A stretch of 64,000 bases of DNA from Planctomonas deserti (GTDB taxonomy: Bacteria > Actinomycetota > Actinomycetes > Actinomycetales > Microbacteriaceae): NCBI RefSeq assembly GCF_003067705.1, contig NZ_QANL01000003.1, positions 186,001 to 250,000 of the forward strand. Reading direction: 5' to 3'. Every line of letters begins with the position of its first letter. Within the stretch, counting starts at the first letter, position 1. Below, piece by piece: positions 1 to 10,104 of this stretch. The notes beneath the pieces were generated by a model. The model was not told the origin of the DNA. It ran no database searches and saw only the letters and a list, made by a program, of their open reading frames with translations. The translations under genes and the position numbers were made by a program.

Positions 1-122
1 GGAACACCGCGACCCTGACGCTGCCGACCGATCCCGGCGTCGTCGTGCCCGGGCCGTATCTGCTGTTCGCGTTCGACGCCGCCGGCGTGCCCAGCGTGGC
101 GAGGACGATCCGCATCGGCTGA
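1..122 (+). CDS. Galactose-oxidase-like protein, C-terminal end (partial)
   Basis: Only the last 39 codons are in the window (frame from base 3, stop TGA at 120-122). The visible end contains PGPYLLFAFDAAGVPS followed by VARTIRIG. This matches the usual end of the DUF1929 domain that closes galactose oxidase / glyoxal oxidase-like Kelch proteins (typically PPGYYMLFxxxxxGVPS...). Such proteins are secreted copper radical oxidases or their relatives. The catalytic Kelch part lies upstream of the window, so copper ligands cannot be checked. The assignment rests on the short tail only. Confidence 0.55.
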   Translation, partial: NTATLTLPTDPGVVVPGPYLLFAFDAAGVPSVARTIRIG

Positions 123-191
123 GCGGGCTGACCGAAGGGTCGGGCGCCGCCGGTCTCGCGCGCGTGGCCCGGCGCTGCCAGGCTGAAGGGC

Positions 192-914
192 GTGGAAGCG
201 ATGCCGAGCGGCACCGGGGCGGAGGAACCCCTCGCGGGACTCGTGTTGCCGGAGGATGAGCCGCAAGCGGCGTCATGGCGGGCTGAGAGGATCACCGACG
301 TCGCTGCCGTGATCGCCGAGAGGATCGGACCCCGGCGGGGGCGACCCGCGATCGTGGCGGTCGACGGGCGCAGCGCCGGCGGCAAGACGACCCTGACGGT
401 CCGGCTGCAGGCGGCGGCGGAGACGATCGGTCTCAGCGTGGCCGTCGTGCACACGGACGACGTCGCCTGGTACGAGTCCTTCTTCGGCTGGGCGCCGCTG
501 ATGTCCGACGGGGTGCTCGTGCCGCTGCACGCCGGGCTCGGCGTGCGCTACCGTCCGTCCGCCTGGGTGGACCGCGGTCGGGAGGGGGCGATCGAGGTGC
601 CGGCCTCGGTCGATCTCGTGCTCCTCGAGGGCGTCGGCGCCAGCCGACGGGAGCTCACGGGCTTCCTCGACCTGTCGGTCTGGGTGCAGTCGGACTTCGT
701 CGAGGCGGAACGGCGGGGCCTGGTCCGGGACGCGACGCTCGGCGTCAATGGCGACGAGGACGAGACCCGCGAGTTCTGGGACCTGTGGATGAGCGAGGAG
801 TTGCCCTTTCTTGCGGCCGACCGCCCGTGGGAGCGTGCCACCCTCGTCGTGGCCGGGACGCCGGTCATCCCGCTCGCGGAGGACGAGCTCGCGGTCGCGG
901 ATCCCGTGACCTGA
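192..914 (+). CDS. P-loop nucleoside/uridine kinase-like protein
   Basis: A 240-residue protein with a phosphate-binding loop DGRSAGGKTT near residues 56-65, in a context typical of uridine-kinase-like P-loop phosphotransferases. A hydrophobic strand ending in LVLLEGVGASR in mid-protein fits a Walker-B region. It probably phosphorylates a nucleoside or small metabolite in the cytoplasm, but the substrate cannot be read from sequence. Two starts are possible. GTG at 192 follows a CAGGCT hexamer at 179-184 by 7 nt, as in the leaderless genes of this window. ATG at 201 follows GAAGGG at 185-190 with normal Shine-Dalgarno spacing. It stands alone, facing the convergent membrane-protein gene. Confidence 0.65.
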   Translation: MEAMPSGTGAEEPLAGLVLPEDEPQAASWRAERITDVAAVIAERIGPRRGRPAIVAVDGRSAGGKTTLTVRLQAAAETIGLSVAVVHTDDVAWYESFFGWAPLMSDGVLVPLHAGLGVRYRPSAWVDRGREGAIEVPASVDLVLLEGVGASRRELTGFLDLSVWVQSDFVEAERRGLVRDATLGVNGDEDETREFWDLWMSEELPFLAADRPWERATLVVAGTPVIPLAEDELAVADPVT

Positions 915-943
915 CCCGCCCCGGACTTGCCGCCGTTCCGCCG

Positions 944-1651
944 TCAGCCGGCGGGCGTCGGGAACATCGGCACTCCGTCGCGCACGAAGGCGAAGAAGGG
1001 CCGCGACCCCCACCACAGCGACGCCAGCAGGAACACGATCCCGCACAGTGCGCCGATGCCGACCACCACGGGCGTCGTTGCGCCAAGGGCCATGGCGATC
1101 GCGGCGACGAGGAGCGCGAGCAGGGCGCTGTTCACCGCCACCATGAACACCATGCTGCTGCCGGCCACCTGGGTGCGGCGCGAGCCCAGGAAGTAGTAGG
1201 TCTGTGTGACGCCGGCGGCGTCGTCGTGCGTGGAGGCCATGAAGTACCGCTCGATGCCCGGATCCAGTTCCGCGTACGCCGCCCGCAGCCGGTTCATGGC
1301 GACGACGTACATGAGGTCGTCCATGGCGGCGTTGAACACCCGGATCTGCGTGAGCACGCCGACCAGGACCGCGAAGGCCAGCACGACGATCGCGAAGATG
1401 CCGAAGCCCTCCGAGAAGTCCGTCGCCTGACCGATGAGGGCCAGGCTCACGAGCCCGGCGGACACCAGGGTCAGGAACATGGTGATGCGGGTCAGCACCT
1501 CGGACTGCGTCGACGACCGAGCCGCGAGCAGGCCCCAGTGCTCAGTCGCGAGCAGCTGGGCGCGCACGGACGGAGGCGGCGGGGGAGCGACCCCGTCGCC
1601 GAAACCCGGTGCCTGCCCGTCCTCGGGCGGCACGGCGCCATCCCCGGCCAC
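944..1651 (-). CDS. Conserved four-helix membrane protein, function unknown
   Basis: A 235-residue protein. After a Pro-rich cytoplasmic head (about 30 residues) comes a conserved-looking segment, LLATEHWGLLAARS, and then two membrane helices at about 55-75 and 82-105. A soluble middle of about 65 residues contains YVVAMNRLRAAY, and two more helices lie near 165-190 and 195-215. I recognise the pattern from uncharacterised actinobacterial proteins but know no function. The start is GTG at 1651. A CACAAT hexamer at 1658-1663 (minus strand) lies 6 nt upstream, suggesting a leaderless message. It converges with the kinase gene at 914. Confidence 0.6.
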   Translation of the reverse strand: MAGDGAVPPEDGQAPGFGDGVAPPPPPSVRAQLLATEHWGLLAARSSTQSEVLTRITMFLTLVSAGLVSLALIGQATDFSEGFGIFAIVVLAFAVLVGVLTQIRVFNAAMDDLMYVVAMNRLRAAYAELDPGIERYFMASTHDDAAGVTQTYYFLGSRRTQVAGSSMVFMVAVNSALLALLVAAIAMALGATTPVVVGIGALCGIVFLLASLWWGSRPFFAFVRDGVPMFPTPAG

Positions 1652-1738
1652 GGGCCCATTGTGGTCCCAGCGACGCCGCGCCTCTAGGGGGAAGTGCCGG
1701 GTGAAGTGGGCGCCGCGCTACCTGTAGGGGCCTCCGTG

Positions 1739-1812
1739 TGGAGGGGATGACGGGAATCGAACCCGCGTAATCAGTTTGGAAGACTGAGGCTCTACCATTG
1801 AGCTACATCCCC
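1739..1812 (-). tRNA. tRNA-Gly (anticodon TCC)
   Basis: Read on the minus strand, the acceptor GGGGATG pairs with CATCCCC. A GCTC/GAGC D stem, an anticodon loop CTTCCAA (anticodon TCC), a T stem GCGGG/CCCGT with loop TTCGATT, discriminator T and an encoded CCA (1739-1741) complete a 74-nt cloverleaf. The anticodon reads GGA and GGG codons. Confidence 0.95.
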
Positions 1813-2037
1813 GCAGCGCCGTGGGACGCGATCCTTGACGATCGCCTCGCCGGTTCGGACCCTCGGTGGAGGAGCCCGGCCCGTTGACGTGCGCGAGCCA
1901 GCTTAGTACAGCCTCCGGCGTGCCCGGACCACGGCGCTCCCGGGACCTCCGCTAGACTTGCGGAGGCCATTTCGCCCGCACGCGCGCTTCTGCATGCGTT
2001 CGAGCGGAGGAAAGCCAGCCGGGTTGTTGCCACAGTC

Positions 2038-2113
2038 CGGGGCGTAGCGTAGTGGCTAGCGCGTCCGCTTTGGGAGCGGAAGATCGCAGGTTCGAGTCCT
2101 GTCGCCCCGACCA
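2038..2113 (+). tRNA. tRNA-Pro (anticodon TGG)
   Basis: The acceptor CGGGGCG (2038-2044) pairs with CGCCCCG (2103-2109), followed by discriminator A and an encoded CCA. The anticodon stem TCCGC/GCGGA encloses loop TTTGGGA, giving anticodon TGG. The T loop is TTCGAGT. The tRNA is transcribed toward tig, whose start codon lies 64 nt after the CCA. Confidence 0.95.
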
Positions 2114-2177
2114 CAACCCCTCAAAGACCTGCCGTCCCACCCGGGGCGTGCACCGCGAATCAGGAGATCCCCACAAC

Positions 2178-3695
2178 GTGAAGACCACGGTCGAACAGCT
2201 GAGCCCCACGCGCGTCAAGCTCGCCATTTCCGCTACCGCCGAAGACTTGAAGCCGCACCTCGAGCACGCCTACGGCCACATCGCCGAGCAGATCAACATC
2301 CCCGGCTTCCGCAAGGGCAAGGTGCCGCCGGCGATCATCGACCAGCGCGTCGGTCGCGAGGCCGTCATCGAGCACGCCGTCAACGAGGGCATGGACGGGT
2401 TCTACCGCGCCGCCATCGAGGAGACGCAGATCCGCCCGCTCGGCCGCCCCGAGGCCGACGTCGTGGAGTGGCCCAACAAGAAGGACTTCTCCGGCGACCT
2501 GCAGCTCGCCATCGAGGTGGACGTGCGTCCCGAGATCGAGCTCCCCGGCTACGAGGGCCTGACCCTCGAGGTGGAGCCCGTCGAGGTGACGGACGAGGAG
2601 CTCGAGAAGGAGCTCGACACCCTCCGCGCCCGCTTCGGCACGCTCAGCACCGTCGACCGCCCGGCCAAGACCGGTGACTTCGTGCAGATCGACCTGGTCG
2701 CCACCATCGACGGCGCCGAGGTCGACTCCGCCAAGGGCATCTCCTACGAGATCGGCTCCGGCGAGCTCATCGAGGGCATCGACGAGGCGCTGGACGCGCT
2801 CAGCGCCGGCGAGACCACCACGTTCGAGTCCGAGCTGCTGGGTGGCGAGAGCGCCGGCCAGAAGGCCGAGATCACCGTCACGCTGATCGCCGTCAAGGAG
2901 CGCGAGCTTCCCGACGCCGACGACGACTTCGCCCAGATGGCCAGCGAGTTCGACACGCTCGAGGAGCTCCGCGCCGACCTCCGCAGCACCGTCGAGAAGT
3001 CCAAGGTCTTCGGTCAGGTGACCGAGGCCCGCGACCAGATCGTGGACAAGCTGCTCGAGTCCGTCGAGATCCCCGTTCCCGAGAAGCTCGTCGAGGACGA
3101 GGTGCACCGTCACCTGGAGAACGAGAACCGCCTCGAGGACGACGAGCACCGCGCCGAGGTCAAGGAGGCCAGCGAGAAGAGCTTCCGCTCGCAGCTCCTG
3201 CTCGACACGATCGCCGAGAAGGAAGAGATCAAGGTCAGCCAGGACGAGCTGAGCCAGTACATCATCCAGGGCGCGCAGCAGTACAACATGCAGCCGCAGG
3301 AGTTCGTGCAGATCCTGCAGGAGAACGGCCAGATTCCGTCGATGGTCGGTGAGGTCGCCCGCAACAAGGCCCTCGCGATCGTGCTCGACCGCGCCAACGT
3401 CGTGGACAAGAACGGCAACGCCGTCGACGTGTCCGAGTTCACGAAGCCCGTCGTCGAGGCCGGTGCTGGCGCCGACGCCGAGGTGGACGACCTGGACGCC
3501 GAGGAGCTCGAGGCCGACGAGGTCGCGCAGCCCACGGCCGCGGACGTCGCGGAGACGCCCGTCGTCGAGGCACCCGCCGCCGAGGAGGCGCCTGCCTCCG
3601 CCGAGGAGCCCGCTGCCGACGAGCCCGCTGCTGAGGAGGCCCCCGCCGCCGAGGCCAAGCCGAAGCGCACCCGCGCAAAGGCGAAGAAGGACTAA
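2178..3695 (+). CDS. tig: Trigger factor (ribosome-associated peptidyl-prolyl isomerase)
   Basis: Trigger factor binds the ribosome exit site and shields nascent chains; it also has prolyl isomerase activity. The 505-residue protein has the ribosome-docking signature GFRKGKVPP near residue 44, a middle FKBP-like domain with TGDFVQIDL and [11 protein letters not shown], and a helical C-terminal chaperone domain. The final 80 or so residues are a low-complexity Glu/Ala/Pro tail ending in a basic patch, as is common in actinobacterial homologues. The start is GTG 2178, preceded by AGGAG at 2162-2166. The open frame extends further upstream, but only through tRNA-Pro, so longer starts are rejected. 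A strong terminator follows at 3709-3745. Confidence 0.97.
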   Translation: MKTTVEQLSPTRVKLAISATAEDLKPHLEHAYGHIAEQINIPGFRKGKVPPAIIDQRVGREAVIEHAVNEGMDGFYRAAIEETQIRPLGRPEADVVEWPNKKDFSGDLQLAIEVDVRPEIELPGYEGLTLEVEPVEVTDEELEKELDTLRARFGTLSTVDRPAKTGDFVQIDLVATIDGAEVDSAKGISYEIGSGELIEGIDEALDALSAGETTTFESELLGGESAGQKAEITVTLIAVKERELPDADDDFAQMASEFDTLEELRADLRSTVEKSKVFGQVTEARDQIVDKLLESVEIPVPEKLVEDEVHRHLENENRLEDDEHRAEVKEASEKSFRSQLLLDTIAEKEEIKVSQDELSQYIIQGAQQYNMQPQEFVQILQENGQIPSMVGEVARNKALAIVLDRANVVDKNGNAVDVSEFTKPVVEAGAGADAEVDDLDAEELEADEVAQPTAADVAETPVVEAPAAEEAPASAEEPAADEPAAEEAPAAEAKPKRTRAKAKKD

Positions 3696-3708
3696 CACAC
3701 GCACCACG

Positions 3709-3745
3709 AGAAGGGCCCGGGATCGCAACGATCCCGGGCCCTTCT
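3709..3745 (+). terminator. Terminator of tig
   Basis: A perfect 17-bp inverted repeat (arms 3709-3725 and 3729-3745) with a CAA loop follows the tig stop by 13 nt. There is no long T tract, which is usual for GC-rich actinobacteria. Confidence 0.85.
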
Positions 3746-3773
3746 GCGTGCGCGGGGTCCACGGTGCTGGGAT

Positions 3774-3840
3774 TGTCGAAGGGAGGCAGCCGGACTCGGG
3801 CGGGGGACCCCGACGGTCCCTGAGCTTGTCGAAGGGACGC
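3774..3840. repeat. Dispersed short repeat, left of HNH gene
   Basis: 3815-3840 reads GGTCCCTGAGCTTGTCGAAG followed by GGACGC. A partial copy (TTGTCGAAGGGA) sits at 3774-3785. The same sequence recurs right of the HNH gene (from 5425) and, inverted, at 10054-10080. It looks like the small dispersed intergenic repeat common in Microbacteriaceae genomes. Confidence 0.75.
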
Positions 3841-3916
3841 TCGCCACCGCTTCGACTCGGCGCGGGAAGGTTCTCCACAGAACCAAAGTTCTTCGTAGAA
3901 GAAACTTTCGACATGC

Positions 3917-3922
3917 TAGAAT
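3917..3922 (+). promoter_or_regulatory. -10 element of leaderless HNH gene
   Basis: TAGAAT is followed after 7 nt by ATG 3930. No Shine-Dalgarno sequence precedes either possible ATG (3921 or 3930). A transcript starting at or next to 3930 would be leaderless. Confidence 0.55.
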
Positions 3923-3929
3923 GTGTGCT

Positions 3930-5390
3930 ATGGGAACCCCAGCAGCGACGCTCCTCCGCACAGCGGATACGGTCGCGCGCCTGGGCGATTCGCCCGCCGC
4001 GTTTGCTCCGCTTCCTAAGCAGGATCTGGTGAACGCGTTGCACGCTATCGCCGACCTGCGACAGTCCTGCGACACCTTCTCCGCCTGGATCGCCGGTGAA
4101 CTGAACCGCCGCTCGGTGCCTGACCTGGGCTCGGCAGGGTTGGCGCAGCAGGAGGGCTACCGGACGCCTCAGGCGATGGTCGAGGCCATGACCGGGACCA
4201 CCAAGGGTGGGGCGGTGTCGATCGTCGAGGTCGGCAAGATGCTTGCAGAGACCGACGCGGTGGAGACGCTGAAGCGAGAGCACCCTGAGCTGCCTGCCCC
4301 TCCGACCCCGTGGCACGCCCCGATCGCCCACGCGGTCACAGACGGGAGGGTGTCGATCGCGCAGGCAGACGCGATCCGAGCCGGACTGGGACTCCCGACG
4401 GACTCGGTACCGCCCGCGTCGCTGTCCGAAGCTGCACGGGAACTCTTAGAAGACGCGGTGACCCTCACTGCTGGACAGCTGCACCGCCGAGCGCGCCAGC
4501 TCCGTGACGACCTGAACGACACCGAGGTCGCAGACCGGGAGAAGGCGCAGTTGGAGCAGCAGCACCTCAAGGCGTGGAAGCGGCCTGATGGGATGGTGGA
4601 GGGTAGGTTCCTCTACGCACCAGAGCCCGGCGCCTTCCTCCTGTCGGTGCTCGACGAGCTGACCAACCCTCGCCGCGGCGGACCGAGGTTCGTGAAGGAG
4701 GAGGATCGGGCGCGCATCGACGCGATTGTCAACGACCCGCGGTCGACCGAGCGGCTCGCAGCCGACGGGTTCCTCGAGCTGCTGCGCATCGGCGCGGACG
4801 CCGACCCTGGGCGGGTCTTCGGCTCGAGACGACCCGCGGTCCGGGTGATTGTGACGAAGGAGTCGCTCGAGTCCGGCGGAGGTCACGGGTCGATACAGGA
4901 CACCGGCGAGGCGGTCTCGATAGGTGCGATCCGCCGCGAGGTCTGCACCACGGGAACCGTGGCCGTGGTCCTCGATGATGACGGCCAGTGCGTAAACGTG
5001 GGCCGCGAGCAGCGGCTCTTCACCACCCGGCAGCGCATCGGACTCGCGGTCAGGGACGGCGGGTGCATGTGGCCCGGCTGCGACCGGCCACCGTTGTGGT
5101 GCGAGGCCCACCACATCAACCAGTGGCAACGGGAGCACGGCCAGACCGACATCGCCGACGGTGTTCTTCTGTGCAAGCACCACCATCTACTGCTTCACAA
5201 CCACGGCTGGGACATCACCAGAACCGGCGGCCATTACACACTGCTCCCGCCACGATCGATCAGCCCGACCCGCGAAGGGCGCCACCTGGCGACCAAGAGC
5301 AGAGCGGTCCAGGACTGGAACGCCCGCCGACACCGCCTCCGACCGCAAGACCCTGTCCACTCGCACGACCCGGCCCCACCCGGTGGCTGA
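3930..5390 (+). CDS. DUF222 / HNH endonuclease-domain protein (13E12 repeat family)
   Basis: A 486-residue protein with an N-terminal DUF222 helical region and a C-terminal HNH nuclease fold. The latter is seen as GGCMWPGCDRPP, then CEAHHINQW, then LLCKHHHLLLHNHGWDI; these supply the two zinc-type Cys and the His/Asn residues of an HNH site. The family is present in many copies in actinobacteria. Its biological role is not established, but a DNA nicking or cleaving activity and mobility have been suggested. The start is taken as ATG 3930 because of the -10 element; ATG 3921 is in frame nine bases earlier. It separates tig from clpP1 and is bordered on both sides by the same dispersed repeat, so it looks like an inserted unit. 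Confidence 0.85.
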   Translation: MGTPAATLLRTADTVARLGDSPAAFAPLPKQDLVNALHAIADLRQSCDTFSAWIAGELNRRSVPDLGSAGLAQQEGYRTPQAMVEAMTGTTKGGAVSIVEVGKMLAETDAVETLKREHPELPAPPTPWHAPIAHAVTDGRVSIAQADAIRAGLGLPTDSVPPASLSEAARELLEDAVTLTAGQLHRRARQLRDDLNDTEVADREKAQLEQQHLKAWKRPDGMVEGRFLYAPEPGAFLLSVLDELTNPRRGGPRFVKEEDRARIDAIVNDPRSTERLAADGFLELLRIGADADPGRVFGSRRPAVRVIVTKESLESGGGHGSIQDTGEAVSIGAIRREVCTTGTVAVVLDDDGQCVNVGREQRLFTTRQRIGLAVRDGGCMWPGCDRPPLWCEAHHINQWQREHGQTDIADGVLLCKHHHLLLHNHGWDITRTGGHYTLLPPRSISPTREGRHLATKSRAVQDWNARRHRLRPQDPVHSHDPAPPGG

Positions 5391-5424
5391 CCGTGCTCCC
5401 CTTGTTCTCTGACGCCGGTTCCAC

Positions 5425-5870
5425 GGTCCCTGAGCCTGTCGAAGGGACGCGACTCACCTGCGTCGCTTCGACAGGCTCAGCGACCGTATGGCTCAGCGAC
5501 CGTATAGGGGACGCGGGCCGGCTTCGGTAGCCCGGCCATACACATTCCGTCGCTGCTCGCGAAGCTCTCCGGGACGACCAGCGCGGACCGACGGCACCAC
5601 CTCGGTCCCTGAGCCTGTCGAAGGGACGCGACAAACCTCACGTCGCTTTGACAGGCTCAGCGACCGTATGGCTCAGCAACCGTGCAGGGGACGCAGGCCC
5701 GCTTCGGTAGCACGGCCATCCACATCCCGTCGCTCCTCGCGAAGCTCCCGGAACGATCAGCGCAGGTCGACGCCACCCCACGGTCCCTGAGCCGGTCGAG
5801 GGGACGCAATGCACCTCGCGTCGCTTCGACAAGCTCAGCGACCGTATGGCTCAGCGGCCGTGATGGTGCT
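5425..5870. repeat. Tandem array of about 178-bp units built from dispersed palindromic repeats
   Basis: GGTCCCTGAGC starts units at 5425, 5602 and 5782, giving periods of 177 and 180 bp; the third unit is partial. Each unit opens with GGTCCCTGAGCCTGTCGAAG and continues about 38 bp later with an inverted copy (CTTCGACAGGCTCAGCGACC, with variants). The first two units then carry a shared tail containing CTTCGGTAGC and CCGTCGCT. The array fills most of the 660-bp gap between the HNH gene and clpP1. I see no coding sequence in it. The last part of the gap (5870-6050) should hold the clpP1 promoter; a possible -10 (TATAGA, 6007-6012) is the only hint. Confidence 0.8.
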
Positions 5871-6050
5871 GTGCTTCGGCACCCTCAGCGAACGTGTGAG
5901 TGCCGGACGGCAGAGGGCGGAGCGTCCGCGCGACACGCCGGGCGCGGGCAGACTGTCGCCCATCATCTGCCCACGGCGAACACGGCCGAACGCGCTCGTC
6001 GGCTCCTATAGATTCGACGTCGAAGCGATAACTGAATGGAGCGCGACACA

Positions 6051-6635
6051 ATGGCCGAACCGACACTCGTCCCCGGTGTTTTTGATCGACTGCTGAAGGA
6101 CCGGATCATCTGGCTGGGTTCCGAGGTGCGCGACGAGAACGCGAACGAGATCTGCGCCAAGATCCTCCTCCTCGCCGCCGAGGACTCCGAGAGGGACATC
6201 TACCTCTACATCAACTCGCCCGGTGGCTCGATCACCGCCGGCATGGCGATCTACGACACGATGCAGTTCGTGCCGAACGACATCGTCACCGTCGGCATCG
6301 GCATGGCCGCCTCCATGGGCCAGCTGCTGCTCACCTCGGGCACCAAGGGCAAGCGCTACATCACGCCGAACGCTCGCGTGCTTCTGCACCAGCCGCACGG
6401 CGGATTCGGCGGCACCGCCTCCGACATCCAGACCCAGGCTCAGCTCATCCTCGACATGAAGCGCCGCCTCGCCGAGATCACGGCGAACCAGACCGGCAAG
6501 ACGGTCGAGCAGATCAATGAGGACGGCGACCGCGACCGTTGGTTCAGCGCCGAGGAGGCCCTGGAGTACGGCTTCGTCGACCACCTCCGCGCTTCGGCCG
6601 CGGACGTGACCGGCGGCGGCGGAACCGACCAGTAG
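6051..6635 (+). CDS. clpP1: ATP-dependent Clp protease proteolytic subunit 1
   Basis: A serine protease that forms, with ClpP2, the barrel of the Clp protease fed by ClpX or ClpC. The 194-residue protein shows the catalytic triad: Ser88 in GMAASMG, His113 in HQPHGG and Asp162 in the GDRDRW context. The substrate-binding INSPGGS segment is also present. The start ATG 6051 has GGAG nine bases upstream; ATG 6036 is an in-frame alternative without a good ribosome site. clpP2 follows after 37 nt, an operon arrangement conserved in actinobacteria where the two subunits form a mixed tetradecamer. Confidence 0.96.
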   Translation: MAEPTLVPGVFDRLLKDRIIWLGSEVRDENANEICAKILLLAAEDSERDIYLYINSPGGSITAGMAIYDTMQFVPNDIVTVGIGMAASMGQLLLTSGTKGKRYITPNARVLLHQPHGGFGGTASDIQTQAQLILDMKRRLAEITANQTGKTVEQINEDGDRDRWFSAEEALEYGFVDHLRASAADVTGGGGTDQ

Positions 6636-6672
6636 GCGCACCGGACCCTCTCAGATTAGGAACAGACAAGAC

Positions 6673-7344
6673 ATGAACACACCCTCCTTCCTCCCGTCCG
6701 CGGGCGGGTCCGGCCTGGCCACCCCGTCGTCGCGCTACATCCTCCCCAGCTTCGAGGAGCGCACGGCATACGGCTACAAGCGTCAGGACCCCTACGCGAA
6801 GCTCTTCGAGGACCGCATCATCTTCCTTGGCGTCCAGGTGGACGACGCGTCGGCCGACGACGTCATGGCCCAGCTCCTCGTGCTCGAGAGCCAGGACCCG
6901 GACCGCGACATCGTCATGTACATCAACTCGCCCGGTGGCTCGTTCACCGCGATGACGGCGATCTACGACACGATGCAGTACATCCGTCCGCAGATCCAGA
7001 CCGTCTGCCTCGGTCAGGCGGCCTCCGCCGCCGCCGTGCTGCTCGCCGGCGGAACGGCCGGCAAGCGCCTGGCGCTGCCCAACGCCCGCATCCTGATCCA
7101 CCAGCCCGCCCTCGGCGGAGCCGGCCAGGGCCAGGCGTCGGACATCGAGATCCAGGCCGCCGAGATCCTGCGCATGCGCGTGTGGCTCGAGGAGACCCTC
7201 GCGAAGCACACGAACCGCGACATCGCGACCGTGAACCGCGACATCGACCGCGACAAGATCCTCAACGCGGCCGAGGCTCTCGACTACGGGCTCATCGACC
7301 AGGTGCTCGGCTCGCGCAAGAACGTCCCCGCGCTCGTCAAGTAG
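6673..7344 (+). CDS. clpP2: ATP-dependent Clp protease proteolytic subunit 2
   Basis: The second ClpP subunit, 223 residues, with Ser118 in GQAASAA, His143 in HQPALGG, and the downstream NRDIDRDK segment that supplies the Asp. The first 25 residues are a Gly/Ser/Pro-rich extension, probably a propeptide removed during assembly, as in other actinobacterial ClpP2 proteins. It is co-transcribed with clpP1 and ends in a strong terminator at 7352-7390, separating it from clpX. Confidence 0.96.
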   Translation: MNTPSFLPSAGGSGLATPSSRYILPSFEERTAYGYKRQDPYAKLFEDRIIFLGVQVDDASADDVMAQLLVLESQDPDRDIVMYINSPGGSFTAMTAIYDTMQYIRPQIQTVCLGQAASAAAVLLAGGTAGKRLALPNARILIHQPALGGAGQGQASDIEIQAAEILRMRVWLEETLAKHTNRDIATVNRDIDRDKILNAAEALDYGLIDQVLGSRKNVPALVK

Positions 7345-7351
7345 CGACTCC

Positions 7352-7390
7352 ACGAACGGGACGGCCGCCCTCGGGCGCCGTCCCGTTCGT
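7352..7390 (+). terminator. Terminator of clpP1-clpP2
   Basis: A 14-bp perfect stem (7352-7365 with 7377-7390) starts 8 nt after the clpP2 stop. The 11-nt apical part can itself form a GCCC/GGGC mini-hairpin. Confidence 0.85.
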
Positions 7391-7521
7391 CGTCCCTCGG
7401 CCCGTCCACCGATGCCCCGAAAGGGGGCGTGCGGAAGAATCTTCACACGCCGACATCGGTTCGGCGTTGTCGTCCGCACGGGTTAGGCTCGTGGCAGCCG
7501 CTGAACTAGTTGGAGGAACCA

Positions 7522-8799
<1,278 letters not shown>

Positions 8800-8800
8800 C

Positions 8801-8818
8801 CCCAGCACTCGTGCTGGG
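8801..8818 (+). terminator. Probable clpX terminator hairpin
   Basis: CCCAGCAC and GTGCTGGG form a compact inverted repeat directly after the clpX stop. The stem is short and no T tract follows, so it may be a weak terminator. Confidence 0.5.
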
Positions 8819-8894
8819 CCGCGTCTCTGCACGCGGAGAAAATCGCGCCGTCGCCCTTTGACCCCGCCGCCGTCGGACCGACAGACTCGGGGGC

Positions 8895-9977
8895 ATGGTG
8901 GATTTCGAGGTTGACGGGGACGGCGCCGCACGGGTCTCGCGGGCGGCGGCGGAGTTCGAGTCCGAGGTCGTCTACCTCAACACGGCGTCGCTGGGGCTGC
9001 CGCCCGTGCGCACCACCACCACGCTGGTCTCGGTGCTCGAGGACTGGGGGCACGGCACGTCGAACCCCATGGACTTCGACATCCCGCTCGAGGAGGCGCG
9101 CTCGCACTACGCCGACATGGTCGGCGTCCCGAGCGGTCGCGTCGCGGTCGGCAGCCAAGTGTCGGTGTTCGCCGGCCTCGTGGCGGCGAACCTGCCCGAC
9201 GGCAGCGAGGTGCTCACCGCCGAGGGCGACTTCACGAGCATCCTGTTCCCCTTCCTCGCGCAGGAGCGGCGGGGAGTCACGGTGCGGGAGGTGCCGCTCG
9301 AGCGCATCCCGGATTCCGTGACGCCGCGCACGACCCTCGTCTCCGTCTCCGCGGTGCAGTCGAGCAACGGGCGCATGGTGGACCTGGACGGGCTCGAGGC
9401 GGCCTGCGCGGCGACGGGCACGCGCGTCCTGCTCGACACGACGCAGTCCACCGGCTGGCTGCCGGTCGACGCCGGACGCTTCGCCTACACGGTCGGCGGC
9501 GGGTACAAGTGGCTGCTCACGCCCCGCGGCACCGCGTTCTTCACCGTGCGGGAGGAGTTCCTCGACGAGCTCATCCCGCACACCGCCAACTGGTACGCGG
9601 GGGAGAACCCGTGGACGAGCATCTACGGATCGCCGCTGCGGCTCGCGGCCGACGCGCGGCGGTTCGACGTCTCCCCGGCCTGGCACTCCTGGGTGGGGGC
9701 GGCGACGTCGATGAAGCTGCTCACCGAGGTCGGGGTCGAGGCGCTGCACCGCCACGCGGTCGGGCTGTCCGACCGGTTCTGCGCGGCGGTCGGTATCGAG
9801 CCGGCGGGCTCCGCGATCGTGAGCCTCGCCGTGGACGAGGCCACCCCGGACACGCTGCGTGAGGCCGGGATCGCGGCGGCGATGCGCGCCGGCCGCCTCC
9901 GCCTCGCCTTCCACGTGTACAACACCGAGGACGACGTGGATGCGGCGGCGGAGGTGGTCCGCCGCCACCTCGTGTGA
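8895..9977 (+). CDS. Class V aminotransferase-fold PLP enzyme
   Basis: A 360-residue cytoplasmic enzyme of the class V aminotransferase / cysteine-desulfurase fold. The Schiff-base lysine is Lys205 in GGGYKWLLTPRG. The PLP-ring Asp181 and neighbouring Gln lie in LDTTQSTGW, and the YLNTASLGLPP opening is typical of kynureninase-like or isopenicillin-epimerase-like members. No substrate can be assigned. The ATG at 8895 is preceded by CAGACT at 8882-8887, 7 nt upstream, resembling the leaderless pattern. It lies alone between clpX and a convergent M3 peptidase gene. Confidence 0.8.
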   Translation: MVDFEVDGDGAARVSRAAAEFESEVVYLNTASLGLPPVRTTTTLVSVLEDWGHGTSNPMDFDIPLEEARSHYADMVGVPSGRVAVGSQVSVFAGLVAANLPDGSEVLTAEGDFTSILFPFLAQERRGVTVREVPLERIPDSVTPRTTLVSVSAVQSSNGRMVDLDGLEAACAATGTRVLLDTTQSTGWLPVDAGRFAYTVGGGYKWLLTPRGTAFFTVREEFLDELIPHTANWYAGENPWTSIYGSPLRLAADARRFDVSPAWHSWVGAATSMKLLTEVGVEALHRHAVGLSDRFCAAVGIEPAGSAIVSLAVDEATPDTLREAGIAAAMRAGRLRLAFHVYNTEDDVDAAAEVVRRHLV

Positions 9978-10053
9978 CGCGCGCTGCCGTCGGGCGCGGT
10001 CGTTCACGGTCGGCGAGCTCGTCGAAGCGACGCTGGACCGCCGGGGCGGGTTT

Positions 10054-10080
10054 CGTCCCTTCGACAGGCTCAGGGACCGT
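10054..10080. repeat. Dispersed short repeat, inverted copy
   Basis: CGTCCCTTCGACAGGCTCAG followed by GGACCGT is the reverse complement of the repeat seen at 3815 and 5425. It lies in the gap between two convergent genes, a typical place for this element and possibly useful as a transcription stop. Confidence 0.75.
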
Positions 10081-10104
10081 GGAGGTCCCGCGCGCCGCGA
10101 GGCG

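Noticed and set aside
2052-2177. Extended N-terminus for trigger factor
   Set aside because: The extension is translated tRNA-Pro sequence; GTG 2178 has a good ribosome site and matches the family start.
5425-5870. CRISPR array
   Set aside because: Only three units of about 178 bp, with the unit tails conserved too, and no cas genes; it is a tandem duplication of dispersed repeats.
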